A DNA stretch of 64,000 nt, taken from JAFMPW01 sp041743085 (GTDB lineage Bacteria; Bacteroidota; Bacteroidia; Flavobacteriales; Flavobacteriaceae). The translations under genes were made by a program, and so were the position numbers. Below the pieces are notes generated by a model. That model saw only the letters and a program-made list of their open reading frames with translations. It was not told the DNA's origin and did not search any database. This document shows, one piece after another, positions 33,417 to 42,614 of this stretch. Each line of letters starts with the position of its first letter. The first letter of the stretch is position 1. The stretch is taken from assembly GCA_041743085.1 (NCBI GenBank), contig JBGTNL010000091.1, positions 40,078 through 104,077 on the forward strand, read 5' to 3'.

Positions 33417-36054
33417 TTAATTTTTGAATTATTTTTGATGGAATAGACAATATATCGTACAAGAAGCTGCTTTCAGATATGGCCCCGCCTAAGTTCTGTG
33501 ATTGTGCCTCCTCAAGGGGAGTTAATTCAAAATCGACATCCAGGATACCTGAAGTTCTGGAAGTTTTAATATTTTTTTCGGCCAGAAGACGGTATTCCAA
33601 TGCGGTTAGGTCATTACTCAACTCCTTAGCAGGACTATTGGGGGTATCTGGCTCTTCCTTCTTTACATCTGCCCCACTAATGTCATCATTCTCAGGTGCT
33701 TCGCCGTGAAGGTGGTCAGCGTTCATTCTTTCATTCTCTTTGCGGTTCCTCTTTAAAAAGTCTCCCAATTTTTTCTTAATGGTTAGCGCTTTTTTACGTA
33801 CCCGACTATCTTCATCCGCACCAAGCGTATCCAGAAACCTGAGATCTTTTTCATCTCCAACGGCCAATATCTCATCTAACAATATCAATTTGGATTCTGC
33901 ATCGCAGGTCTTAAACAATTCATTGAATATACTTACCCTTTCATCCAGCAAACGACTTAAATCCGATGCCCCCTTTTCGATGGATTTATCGCAGCTCATT
34001 TCTGCTAACGGAGGTTCTTCCTCCTCGAAAAATACTTCCATTAGTCCAGGATTTTTAGCGGGTAGCTCTTCCAGGGAGGTGCGTGTTGGCCCTAATGAAA
34101 ATGCCATTTCCGGCTCCTCGGGAATAGCCCGTACCTCCTTGTAGTCCACGTTAAACTCCCGTATGGGCTGCTCCGGGCCCACTTCTTCTTTATCGGTATC
34201 GGAAGAAGTTTCAGATCCCGCTACAAGGGGAAGAAAATCAACAACAGTATCTTCCTCCCCTTTTTCTTCGGATCCCCTTATTCTTTGTAATATGCTGTCT
34301 AATTCAACCCTAAACTTTTCATCTTCATGAACCATTTCCCCATCAACTTCCATTTCCACAATATGCTCGGGGATTTTTTCCTTTTTATCCTTACCTTTTG
34401 GGTCTTCTTCAATAATGGGCAGAAAGTTTAGCGGCAATATTTCATCATCCGAATACGATTCATCCGGTCTTTCAGCTTCGGTCAAAATATCCTGAAGTTC
34501 CTCCAGAAGGCAGATTTCAAAGATTTCTACATCCTCATTTTCAGGGTCAAGAACGGCCTCCCAATAGGCCTGCTCACCATCATGCATCCCTGTAACCTCA
34601 AACTCGGGTGCGGATTCCTCCATGTATTCTTCAACATCCAATGTTAATTCGCCTAGGTTTTTATCAGGTTGTTCCACAACGGGTGCTATCTCTACTTTAT
34701 TTTCTTTTGGTTGTTCCGATGGATCGGGTGCCGTTTCCTTTGGTGTTTCTTCCCCGTATTCCGAAATTTCCGGTTCTGGTTCAGTTATTTTTTCCCCCGG
34801 AACCTCATGTTCATGAAGTTTATGGACAGCCTCCTGTGGTCCCTCCGGTCCCTCAATAAGCATCTTCCCGTCCTGGTTTTCGGTTCCCGGGTCAAAGTCA
34901 GGGATCATTTCCTTAGTCGGTTCCTCCGCGACCGGCGCTATTGCATCTGTCATCTCCTCTTGCTGTTCTTCATACGGCCGTATGAACTCAATATCTTTAG
35001 TGGGCATCACAGCTCCCGGAGAAATGGTATTTATTGCACTTAAAGCTTTACTTTTAACCATAAAGTTATTTTCCTTATTTTCAATACTTTTTAAAAATAT
35101 CAGCTCACCTTCGCCTCCCAAATCGGCAAGGGCGTCTAAAACAAGTAATTTTACATGGGGCCTGCAATTCCAAAATACCGCCTTGAGGATGTGAAGTGCC
35201 TCAAAAACGCAGAACTCCTTAATACAATTAATGGCTTCAATCTTTATCTGATCATTTTTATGTTTTACCAGCACCATGAGTGAAGTATTGGCGTCGTTTT
35301 GTTTGTAGTATTTAATAAGGCGCAGTGCAAAAAGAACGACGTCCCCATTTTTGGAAGTTAGCCAGGCCTTAAATCTCGGAGGTTGAAAATCCTCTAAATT
35401 GCGGATAATATCGAGCAATTTTAATTGTTGCCATTCAGATATGCGATATTTACAGGTGTCAAGAAAATAAGTGATTCCCTCATGTTTAAGGCTTACCGTA
35501 GCCAGCTGGGCCTGTTTTCGAATAACACCGCGTTTATGGTTAATGAATTTTTTAATGGAACTATAGGATTCTTCAACCTGGAGTTGAGTTAACTCCAATA
35601 TTCCCCGGGAAATCACTTCCCAACGCCGGCTTTTTAATTTATCGAAGGCATCCAGATGTAAACCAAGATTCCTATAGAGATTGAACAGCCGTTGCCTGGC
35701 ATCTCCGGAGATGTCCTTTTGCAGGTCGAGAAGGATTTCTACCAGGACTTTTCGGTTAAAATTGTCCTTGAGCAGTTCTCGTATCTCCAGTTTTAATTGA
35801 ACGTAGTCGTATTTTTCTTGTAATGAGGCATCGTCTTCAAAAAATAAAAAGTTGCTTATCATTGGGCCCAATTCTCTTTTTCTTTCGCGAATTCCCTTGG
35901 CTTTATGGGCGAGGCGATTTCTAAAAATGAAGACGAAGAGAAGGTAGAGGATTCCAAGGCCACTGAACAACATGGTAAGATTCCACAAAAGATCCGGATG
36001 GATCTTTGGGGCCAATGGCACTATGGTCAGATATGTAACTTTTCCTATACCCAA
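33409..36054 (-). CDS. Large HEAT-repeat membrane protein with long acidic linker
   Basis: The 881-residue protein begins with a transmembrane helix (about residues 22-44) and then a long helical region of HEAT-like repeats (about 90-340, e.g. A-I-N-C-I-K-E-F, V-K-L-L-V-L-D-A-L-A-D-L-G). From about 370 to 690 the sequence is extremely rich in Glu, Asp and Pro and looks disordered. A further HEAT-like pair follows (about 715-765, L-L-D-E-I-L-A-V-G-D-E-K-D-L-R-F-L-D-T-L) before a C-terminal tail of about 110 residues. HEAT proteins often scaffold multi-protein complexes. It is 3 bases from the response regulator and overlaps the glycosyltransferase. No enzymatic motif is visible. Confidence 0.72.
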   Translation of the reverse strand: MGIGKVTYLTIVPLAPKIHPDLLWNLTMLFSGLGILYLLFVFIFRNRLAHKAKGIRERKRELGPMISNFLFFEDDASLQEKYDYVQLKLEIRELLKDNFNRKVLVEILLDLQKDISGDARQRLFNLYRNLGLHLDAFDKLKSRRWEVISRGILELTQLQVEESYSSIKKFINHKRGVIRKQAQLATVSLKHEGITYFLDTCKYRISEWQQLKLLDIIRNLEDFQPPRFKAWLTSKNGDVVLFALRLIKYYKQNDANTSLMVLVKHKNDQIKIEAINCIKEFCVFEALHILKAVFWNCRPHVKLLVLDALADLGGEGELIFLKSIENKENNFMVKSKALSAINTISPGAVMPTKDIEFIRPYEEQQEEMTDAIAPVAEEPTKEMIPDFDPGTENQDGKMLIEGPEGPQEAVHKLHEHEVPGEKITEPEPEISEYGEETPKETAPDPSEQPKENKVEIAPVVEQPDKNLGELTLDVEEYMEESAPEFEVTGMHDGEQAYWEAVLDPENEDVEIFEICLLEELQDILTEAERPDESYSDDEILPLNFLPIIEEDPKGKDKKEKIPEHIVEMEVDGEMVHEDEKFRVELDSILQRIRGSEEKGEEDTVVDFLPLVAGSETSSDTDKEEVGPEQPIREFNVDYKEVRAIPEEPEMAFSLGPTRTSLEELPAKNPGLMEVFFEEEEPPLAEMSCDKSIEKGASDLSRLLDERVSIFNELFKTCDAESKLILLDEILAVGDEKDLRFLDTLGADEDSRVRKKALTIKKKLGDFLKRNRKENERMNADHLHGEAPENDDISGADVKKEEPDTPNSPAKELSNDLTALEYRLLAEKNIKTSRTSGILDVDFELTPLEEAQSQNLGGAISESSFLYDILSIPSKIIQKLNG

Positions 36055-36057
36055 ATT

Positions 36058-36435
36058 CTACATTTTGCTTAGCTCCCTTCCCACCCTCACCAGGAGTTCG
36101 GAAGGACTTACGGGCTTTGAGATAAAATCGTTGGCTCCTAATTCGAAGGCGTTTAATACGTTTTCTTCATTGCCTGCGGATGAAATGATGATCACCGGTA
36201 TTCCTAATTGCAGCTCATTACGAACGTAATCTACCAGTTCTATCCCTGAGAAATAAGGCATCATAATATCACTGACAATGATGTCCGGAATAGTTTCGCT
36301 CAAAAACTCCTTTACCTGCCTTCCATCGCGGGCAAGATGAACCTGATATCCTCCTTTTTCGAGTCGATAGTTTAGCAGTGATGCCAGTAATTCATCGTCT
36401 TCCGCCAATAACAATTGTTTTTTTTTTGTGGTCAT
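36058..36435 (-). CDS. Single-domain response regulator
   Basis: The 125-residue CheY-like receiver has the acidic pair E12-D13-D14, the phospho-acceptor D56 in V-S-D-I-M-M-P, a Ser at 85-86 and K107 in S-K-P-V-S. No output domain is present, so it acts by protein contact, probably on the HEAT protein or the glycosyltransferase encoded just downstream. The partner phosphotransfer protein is encoded 8 bases upstream. No histidine kinase gene is in the operon. Confidence 0.92.
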   Translation of the reverse strand: MTTKKKQLLLAEDDELLASLLNYRLEKGGYQVHLARDGRQVKEFLSETIPDIIVSDIMMPYFSGIELVDYVRNELQLGIPVIIISSAGNEENVLNAFELGANDFISKPVSPSELLVRVGRELSKM

Positions 36436-36443
36436 TTTACCTT

Positions 36444-37301
36444 CTATTTTAAATTTCCCAGTTCCAGGTCTATCGCTTTTTCAATCCCCGGGTATTCCTT
36501 TACAAAACAATCGAATAAGAAATTCAGGTGCTTTACATCCCTTCCGGTTTTGCTCTCCGCTTCAATTTGTTCGGCAATGGCAAGCAATTCGTGCGTCTTC
36601 ATCATCCGCAGGCCGCTTTTAATTTTATGAGAGGCGAAGCGGATCCCTTCATAATCCAAATTCTGCAAATGAAGCTTCACCTGCCCAATGAATTCCAGCG
36701 AATTTTGCTTAAACAACCTTACGAGCTCCTCAAGGAGGTCTGTCTCGCCCAGGCAGTCCCTTAAAACAGACCCAAGATCAATTTTAACTGACTCCCTGGT
36801 TCCCGACTGTTCGGACGCTCCTGATTCTGAAACTATTTTATGTGATTTATCCATAGGTTTTGTTAAATATGGTTTCTTTGGAATATTCTGATATAATTGT
36901 TCACTTTCCTCGGAATCGGCAGATAGATGCGAAGAGATCCCGGAGACTGTCAGAATAAAGTTTATATATCCGAGCTGCTCATTGCTGATCCCGTTTTCTT
37001 TTAAAAAATCCGCAGATCCGCCAGGGTCGTTTGAAGGGACAGAATTCGTACCAGCAGCGTTGGCTGTTTCATGAACATCATTTTCAGCTCTTTTACCCTG
37101 CGGGTATGAGAAAAAGATAATTTTCCCGGTATCCGCTCCTCGTATTGTTTCCAGGCGTATTTTTTCCTCAAGAAGATTGCGGAACGCCTCAAAAGAATTT
37201 TTAAGAGCCCTTGCCTCCTGTGTGTTTAACTTCTGATAGGAGAATTTATCCAGGCTTGCTTCCAGAAATGCCAATTGTGCCAGTAGGTTCTTTAAGTTCA
37301 A
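36444..37301 (-). CDS. Histidine phosphotransfer (Hpt) domain protein
   Basis: The 285-residue protein has a predicted helical N-terminal part (1-55), a polar, probably flexible region (60-170), and a C-terminal Hpt four-helix domain (about 175-285) with the phospho-accepting H225 in S-H-K-I-K-S-G. Hpt proteins relay phosphate between a hybrid kinase and a response regulator. It is the first gene of the six-gene operon and is followed by a lone receiver. The hybrid kinase that feeds it must be elsewhere. The N-terminal extension is not recognised. Confidence 0.8.
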   Translation of the reverse strand: MNLKNLLAQLAFLEASLDKFSYQKLNTQEARALKNSFEAFRNLLEEKIRLETIRGADTGKIIFFSYPQGKRAENDVHETANAAGTNSVPSNDPGGSADFLKENGISNEQLGYINFILTVSGISSHLSADSEESEQLYQNIPKKPYLTKPMDKSHKIVSESGASEQSGTRESVKIDLGSVLRDCLGETDLLEELVRLFKQNSLEFIGQVKLHLQNLDYEGIRFASHKIKSGLRMMKTHELLAIAEQIEAESKTGRDVKHLNFLFDCFVKEYPGIEKAIDLELGNLK

Positions 37302-37503
37302 TGGGATTTGGTTAGAGGTAGTTTTGAACTACGGTTGTGTAATTTAATAGAGTTTGGGACCCGTATTATTTTAACATTTGTAAGTTTCTGGTTATTATTT
37401 GTTTAAAACTCATCATTTAACCGGGCGTGTACAATTAAATGTTACCTAGCCTTCATTTTCTGTTGTCAAATTGCTTTATTTGTAGGTATAAAATTCTTAC
37501 AAC

Positions 37504-38793
37504 ATGCGCACACCCATTTTTATGATGTTTACCCTTGTCCTGGTTTCTTGCGGACAACTAAAAAAAAAGCAAGAAGAAAGTATGGAAGATAAGGCTGGGC
37601 GGATTCACGAAACCGTCATTACAATCGACACTCACGATGACATCAATATAAAAAATTTTACAGACAGTATTAACTACACCCAGGATCTGGAGACCCAGGT
37701 AAATTTACCTAAAATGGAAGCCGGTGGACTGGATGTGGCCTGGTTCATTGTTTACACTGGGCAGGATACGCTTACCACCGAGGGTTATGGGAAGGCGCAT
37801 CACAATGCTATGGCTAAATTTACGGCCATCCATAAACTCTGTGAAGAGATTGCGCCCGAACGCATTGAACTTGCGCTAAACTCGGAGGATGTCAGGCGAA
37901 TAGTCAAGGCAGGTAAGAAGGTGGCGATGATCGGGGTGGAAAATGCCTATCCCATCGGGGAGGATCTCGGTAATATTGAAAAATTTCACGATATGGGCGC
38001 CCGGTATATGTCGCTCTCCCATAACGGGCATAGTCAGTTTAGTGACTCCAATACGGGAGAACAAGACAGTTTATGGTTACATAATGGTTTAAGCGAGTTG
38101 GGTAAAGAAGCTGTAAAAGAGTTGAATAGGGTTGGAATAATGATAGATGTATCCCATCCCTCAAAAGAAGCTATGAAACAAATGATCGCATTGACCAAGG
38201 CTCCTATCATTGCATCACACTCTTCGGCCAGAGCCCTCTGTGACCACAGCAGAAATCTGGATGACGAGCAGTTACAACTTATGAAAGAGAATGGCGGGGT
38301 AGTTCAGACTGTGGCTTTTACGTCATACCTGAATACAGCGAAGAGCGAGGCACGGGAAGCGTATATGAAAAATGTTTACAAAACGGTGGCGGATTCGCTG
38401 GGCATTGACTGGTATGACCGCTCCGAATTCAATAACCTTACGGATGCCCAGCAGGACGACTATATGGAAAATTACCCCAGGGTCAGTACCGCCGCTGATA
38501 AATTGGTGAAAACCCGAAAGGACGCCCCTGAAGCAGTAAATGTGGCTGACTTTATAGATCATATTGATTACATGGTGAAACTTATCGGGATTGACCATGT
38601 AGGAATCAGTTCGGATTTCGATGGCGGCGGTGGCATTGAAGGTTGGTCAGATGCATCAGAAACTTTTAATGTTACCCTGGAATTGGCAAAAAGGGGTTAC
38701 ACCGAAGAAGAAATAGAAAAACTTTGGGGTGGCAATCTACTCCGGGTCCTGGACGAGGTACAAAAGGTCGCCGTTGAACTATCCAAAGGATGA
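37504..38793 (+). CDS. M19-family dipeptidase, lipoprotein
   Basis: The protein (429 residues) has a lipobox L-V-S-C at residue 16. It shows the renal-dipeptidase (M19) TIM-barrel signatures: I-D-T-H-D-D-I-N near 45, the conserved Glu in I-G-V-E-N-A-Y-P, then L-S-H-N-G-H, I-D-V-S-H-P-S, I-A-S-H-S-S-A-R-A-L and H-V-G-I-S-S-D-F-D-G-G-G-G-I. The enzyme hydrolyses dipeptides with a C-terminal D- or L-residue using two zinc ions. Here it would be periplasmic. It is divergent from the phosphorelay operon and monocistronic. Confidence 0.92.
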   Translation: MRTPIFMMFTLVLVSCGQLKKKQEESMEDKAGRIHETVITIDTHDDINIKNFTDSINYTQDLETQVNLPKMEAGGLDVAWFIVYTGQDTLTTEGYGKAHHNAMAKFTAIHKLCEEIAPERIELALNSEDVRRIVKAGKKVAMIGVENAYPIGEDLGNIEKFHDMGARYMSLSHNGHSQFSDSNTGEQDSLWLHNGLSELGKEAVKELNRVGIMIDVSHPSKEAMKQMIALTKAPIIASHSSARALCDHSRNLDDEQLQLMKENGGVVQTVAFTSYLNTAKSEAREAYMKNVYKTVADSLGIDWYDRSEFNNLTDAQQDDYMENYPRVSTAADKLVKTRKDAPEAVNVADFIDHIDYMVKLIGIDHVGISSDFDGGGGIEGWSDASETFNVTLELAKRGYTEEEIEKLWGGNLLRVLDEVQKVAVELSKG

Positions 38794-38994
38794 ATGGCAG
38801 AAATGAGGGATATTGTGAAAATGAGTTGAAATCCGCCTTATGGGAACGGGTTGTCCGCACTTAAAAGCGTTCTTAATCAACTAATTATTTTTAAATGATA
38901 TCGAGTGCGACTTAGTTTGAAAAGAAATCAGGTGAATTTTTATAAAGTTTGTTAATCTTACAATAAACTTTTCTTAATTCATTTCCTGATTAGC

Positions 38995-39017
38995 CCATTA
39001 AAAAATATTTTTAATGG
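38995..39017. promoter_or_regulatory. AT-rich perfect palindrome upstream of the small secreted ORF
   Basis: Arms CCATTAAAAA and TTTTTAATGG with a 3-base spacer lie 19 bases before the ATG at 39037. It could be an operator or a hairpin in the 5' leader of the following pair of genes. The rest of the 38794-39036 gap has no supportable gene. Confidence 0.35.
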
Positions 39018-39036
39018 AATCAAAAGCTACTCCATC

Positions 39037-39204
39037 ATGCAAACGCTCGCCAAGTACTTCATTGCCCTCCTCCTCTTTCTATTTACACAGCTTACTCCGG
39101 AAAATACCCCGGAAACCCGGCTTACGGAAGAACGTGCCGAGAGCATAAGTGAAATACAATATACATGTCACTCCGCAGTAAAGGAGATTGATAAGGTAAT
39201 TTAG
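39037..39204 (+). CDS. Small exported protein, 55 residues, upstream of psd
   Basis: A complete 55-codon ORF that ends 4 bases before the phosphatidylserine decarboxylase start. Residues 1-19 form a short signal-like or anchor segment (A-L-L-L-F-L-F core). The rest is polar with an acidic stretch (T-E-E-R-A-E-S-I-S-E-I), one Cys-His pair (T-C-H-S) and a terminal helix. I do not recognise a family. The 4-base spacing to psd suggests translational coupling. Confidence 0.45.
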   Translation: MQTLAKYFIALLLFLFTQLTPENTPETRLTEERAESISEIQYTCHSAVKEIDKVI

Positions 39205-39208
39205 TTTT

Positions 39209-40066
39209 ATGGAGTCGGCAACACTTACATCCTACTATTCCGATCCACATTTTCCAATTGCACAGATACCTCAATGGAAAGCCAACCTGTACCGGTTCCT
39301 ATCTTTAAAGGTCTGGGGAAACCTTCCAAGCACGCTTCAAAGGCGTATATCTTCAATCTATGCTTCCTGTTACGACAAACCTTTTTCCAAATGGATCATT
39401 AAACCATATATTCAGTACTATTATAATGAATCCAATTACCTCGATAAATTCAAGCCGCCCGATGACCGGGGGAAATTTGAAAGTTTTCAGGATTTTTTTA
39501 TCAGAAAGTTTGCGGAGCTGCCCCGGAACCCAAGTCCGTTTGTGTGGCCATGTGAAGGTTTGCTGTGCGACCTGGGCAAGGTAAAGAAGCAAGGCACCAT
39601 ACGGGTAAAAGGCGATACGCGTACCGTGGCAACCATATTTGGTGTAGCCCAGGGGCTAATCCCAGGTTATTATAGTTTTTCGAACGTTTTTCTTCACAAC
39701 AAAAACTATCATCGTATCCATGCCCCGGTAAGCGGCAAAATTACCCGAATTCAACACTTGCCTGGCGATCTTATAGTTCTCCGTCCCTGGATCTACAGAC
39801 AAAATCCGTCACTTCCCGCATTCAGGAATGAACGCTATAACATCGATATTACAGATGGGGGCGGTAGGGTTTGGTATATATCCGTTGTTGGCGGCCCTGC
39901 GGTTGGCACGATAAAACTAAAAGATACCATAATCATAGGATATTATATTGAAAAGTTGGAGGAACTGGCGCTTTTTTATCTGGGTTCCACCTGCTGTATG
40001 GCGGCGCCACTGGCTCCCAGGTTCCATATAAAAAACAGCTTTGTTGAAGTGGGTGCTACCTACTAA
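39209..40066 (+). CDS. psd: Phosphatidylserine decarboxylase
   Basis: The enzyme decarboxylates phosphatidylserine to phosphatidylethanolamine and cleaves itself to form a pyruvoyl group. The 285-residue proenzyme shows F-Q-D-F-F-I-R-K near residue 93, the H-R-I-H-A-P-V-S-G segment (H168/H171), V-G-T-I-K-L near 232, and the self-cleavage motif L-G-S-T with the reactive S260. The early P-x-D-G of typical enzymes appears as P-C-E-G (residues 114-117), and the region before L-G-S-T has an unusual insert (E-K-L-E-E-L-A-L-F). It overlaps the convergent DUF72 gene by four bases. Confidence 0.85.
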   Translation: MESATLTSYYSDPHFPIAQIPQWKANLYRFLSLKVWGNLPSTLQRRISSIYASCYDKPFSKWIIKPYIQYYYNESNYLDKFKPPDDRGKFESFQDFFIRKFAELPRNPSPFVWPCEGLLCDLGKVKKQGTIRVKGDTRTVATIFGVAQGLIPGYYSFSNVFLHNKNYHRIHAPVSGKITRIQHLPGDLIVLRPWIYRQNPSLPAFRNERYNIDITDGGGRVWYISVVGGPAVGTIKLKDTIIIGYYIEKLEELALFYLGSTCCMAAPLAPRFHIKNSFVEVGATY

Positions 40067-40953
40067 AACAGGGTTCCGGGTTTTACGAGCGTCTGAGGAA
40101 CATGTAGCTGTACCGGTAACTTTTTATTTATTTTTTCTATAAAATACGCGGAAAGCAAGGGGGATGCCAATTCCAAATTTTGGTGTATAAAAAAGTGGAT
40201 GTCGCGCAACCCCTGATCGTACCAATCTTTCAAACGCAATACCCAATCGTCCAGGCGGTCATAGTCACTTTTGTGATTAGCGCCGACATAGCGCACAAAA
40301 GCCTCCGCATTTGTGAGGCGCATATGCAGCATATCGCGCCTTCCAGCAGTGTCTACCAAAATATTGGTTATATTATTCTCCTGGAGCAGGTGATAAAGTT
40401 CTGTTGCCACTTTTTCATCATTGAACCAATCCGTATGCCTGAATTCCATAGCCAACGGAAACTCCCGGGGCCAATATTCAACGAAGCGCACTATCCTATC
40501 CCAGTTTTTGGGCCCAAAATTATTGTGCATTTGTAAAAAGATTGTACCCAGTTTTTCCTTAAGATTGGAAGTAACATTCAAATACTCATCTACAATCGGA
40601 TACACCTGATCATTTAATCGCCTTAAATGACTTATGCTGTTCACAATCTTAGGAAAGAACTTAAAATCTCCGGGGGTCTTGTCGTACCAACTCTCGTAGG
40701 TGGTCGCAGGAAATATTCTGTAGAAGGTGGCGTTGAGTTCTATACTATTAAATTGTGTGGCATAGTAAGCCAACTCGTCTTTGGTACCCCTTGGATAAAA
40801 ATTCTTTAAATCCTGGCGGTTCCATTTGGCACAGCCAATGTAAACGTTCAATGGCTTTTTTTTGATCTTAGACAGGATCACCGCCGTCTCCGGATGGTCC
40901 TTTGGGAGTGTAAAATCTACTTTTTCCGGCTGTTCAACTTTTCCGAATTTCAT
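40063..40953 (-). CDS. DUF72 (YecE-like) TIM-barrel protein
   Basis: The 296-residue protein has the DUF72 landmarks: Y-I-G-C-A-K-W near 38, Y-P-R-G-T, F-N-S-I-E-L-N-A-T-F-Y-R, the M-E-F-R-H-T-D-W segment and a late Y-V-G-A-N-H block. It is a conserved TIM-barrel family related to endonuclease IV-like folds, with no established reaction. It is a single gene, convergent with psd. Confidence 0.85.
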   Translation of the reverse strand: MKFGKVEQPEKVDFTLPKDHPETAVILSKIKKKPLNVYIGCAKWNRQDLKNFYPRGTKDELAYYATQFNSIELNATFYRIFPATTYESWYDKTPGDFKFFPKIVNSISHLRRLNDQVYPIVDEYLNVTSNLKEKLGTIFLQMHNNFGPKNWDRIVRFVEYWPREFPLAMEFRHTDWFNDEKVATELYHLLQENNITNILVDTAGRRDMLHMRLTNAEAFVRYVGANHKSDYDRLDDWVLRLKDWYDQGLRDIHFFIHQNLELASPLLSAYFIEKINKKLPVQLHVPQTLVKPGTLF

Positions 40954-41016
40954 GGGTAAGAAGGTTATAGGTTACGAAGTTATTGATTTTTGGGTTTACA
41001 ACACCCGGCAGTGGGC

Positions 41017-42372
41017 TTATTTACTAATATAAACGGTCTTCTTATTCACGAATTCCCGGATACCATGTTGGGATAACTCCCTACCATATCCCGAGGTCTT
41101 GACACCGCCAAAGGGCAATCGGGGATCGCTCTTTACCAATTCATTCACAAAAACGGCCCCCTCATAAAGTTGGGGAATTAGTCGGTTTACCCGCTCCATA
41201 TCCGACGTAAACAACGATACCCCCAGGCCAAAATCAGAAGCGTTCACCAATTTAACAGCCTCCGTTTCATTTTTAAACCGTGTTATCCCAATAGCAGGCC
41301 CAAAGGTTTCTTCCCTAAACATGGGCATTTCATGGGTTACATTGGCAACTATGGTAGGTTCAAAGTAAGTACCTTCTCTTTTCCCGCCCAACAGGAGGGT
41401 TGCCCCCATGGCTATGGAATCATTTACCTGTTTTTCAATATCCTTTGCCAGATCTTCCCTTGCCAGTACTCCGATATAGGTATCCTTGTTCATTGGATCG
41501 CCGCTTTTTAAGCCTTCCACTTTTTGTTTGAACAGCTTTGTGAAGTCATCGGCTATTCCCTCTTCTAACAGCAATCGCTTCCCCGCGATACAACTTTGCC
41601 CGGTATTCTGGAACCGCGCCCGTACACAGGTTTCTACAGAATTTTCGAGAGCCGCATCGATAAAGACGACAAGCGCATTACTTCCTCCGAGTTCAAGGAC
41701 CGACTTCTTTATTGCTCTACCCGCGACAGACGCAACAGAGGCTCCCGCAGGTTTGCTTCCCGTAAGGGTGACCGCCTTCACAATATCGTTCTTTAAGATA
41801 GCTTCTATGGCATCGCTACCAACGACAAGGTTTTGAAAGGAACCTTCCGGGAATCCTGCTTTTTCAAAAACTTCTTCGATCATTTGGGCAGATTTCATGA
41901 CGTTGGAGGCGTGTTTTAATATCCCCACATTGCCAGCCATCAATGCCGGGGCCGCAAAACGAAATACTTGCCAGAACGGGTAGTTCCACGGCATTATGGC
42001 GAGGACCACTCCCAGAGGTTCGTAACGCACGTAGCTCCTGTCGGCATCTGTTTCAATGACTTCATCCGCCAGATGGCCTTCGGCATTTTCGGCGTAATAT
42101 TCACACACCCATGCGCATTTTTCAATTTCTGCCACAGCCTGGGTAATGGGCTTTCCCATTTCGAGGCTAATGACCTCGGCATACCTGTCTTTGCTGTTCA
42201 CAAGTTCCCGCGCTGCTTTTTTCATGCGTGCGGCACGTTCCGAAAATGAGCGTGTTTTCTGGCCCTGGAACGTTTTTTCTGCCAATTCAAGTTTCTTTAA
42301 AATACCGTCTGCAGCTAACTCCTCAAACTCGTATAAGGTTTCTCCGTTGTATGGATTTACAGATTTCTTCAT
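41017..42372 (-). CDS. NAD(P)-dependent succinate-semialdehyde/aldehyde dehydrogenase
   Basis: The 451-residue protein is an aldehyde dehydrogenase with the active-site Glu in L-E-L-G-G-S-N and catalytic Cys in N-T-G-Q-S-C-I-A. Further landmarks are the M-P-W-N-Y-P-F-W-Q-V motif and the Rossmann-type T-G-S-K-P-A-G. Its length and the compact N terminus (K-S-V-N-P-Y-N-G-E) fit the succinate-semialdehyde dehydrogenase (GabD/YneI-like) group. It would oxidise succinate semialdehyde to succinate in the cytoplasm. Neighbours give no pathway clue; no GABA transaminase is nearby. Confidence 0.85.
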   Translation of the reverse strand: MKKSVNPYNGETLYEFEELAADGILKKLELAEKTFQGQKTRSFSERAARMKKAARELVNSKDRYAEVISLEMGKPITQAVAEIEKCAWVCEYYAENAEGHLADEVIETDADRSYVRYEPLGVVLAIMPWNYPFWQVFRFAAPALMAGNVGILKHASNVMKSAQMIEEVFEKAGFPEGSFQNLVVGSDAIEAILKNDIVKAVTLTGSKPAGASVASVAGRAIKKSVLELGGSNALVVFIDAALENSVETCVRARFQNTGQSCIAGKRLLLEEGIADDFTKLFKQKVEGLKSGDPMNKDTYIGVLAREDLAKDIEKQVNDSIAMGATLLLGGKREGTYFEPTIVANVTHEMPMFREETFGPAIGITRFKNETEAVKLVNASDFGLGVSLFTSDMERVNRLIPQLYEGAVFVNELVKSDPRLPFGGVKTSGYGRELSQHGIREFVNKKTVYISK

Positions 42373-42614
42373 TATAATTCGATTTTTCTAAAATTATACA
42401 TTTTAAAATTGAAAAAGACCGGGATTATCATGATTATTGTTCCGTTCGGTTCCGTAAGTTTTTTTATTCAAACGGGAATGTAACCAGGCATTCCTCTATT
42501 GTCCAAAATGTGAAAAGTCGTTTAAATCGCAAATACCTTGGTTGATCGGAAGTAATTTCAGCATAATACATATTAACGCCCGGGAAATCCTATATTTAGA
42601 ACACAAATCAGTTA

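Noticed and set aside
34608..35043. Plus-strand ORFs inside the HEAT gene
   Set aside because: They are shadows of the Glu/Asp-rich coding strand and have no independent signal.
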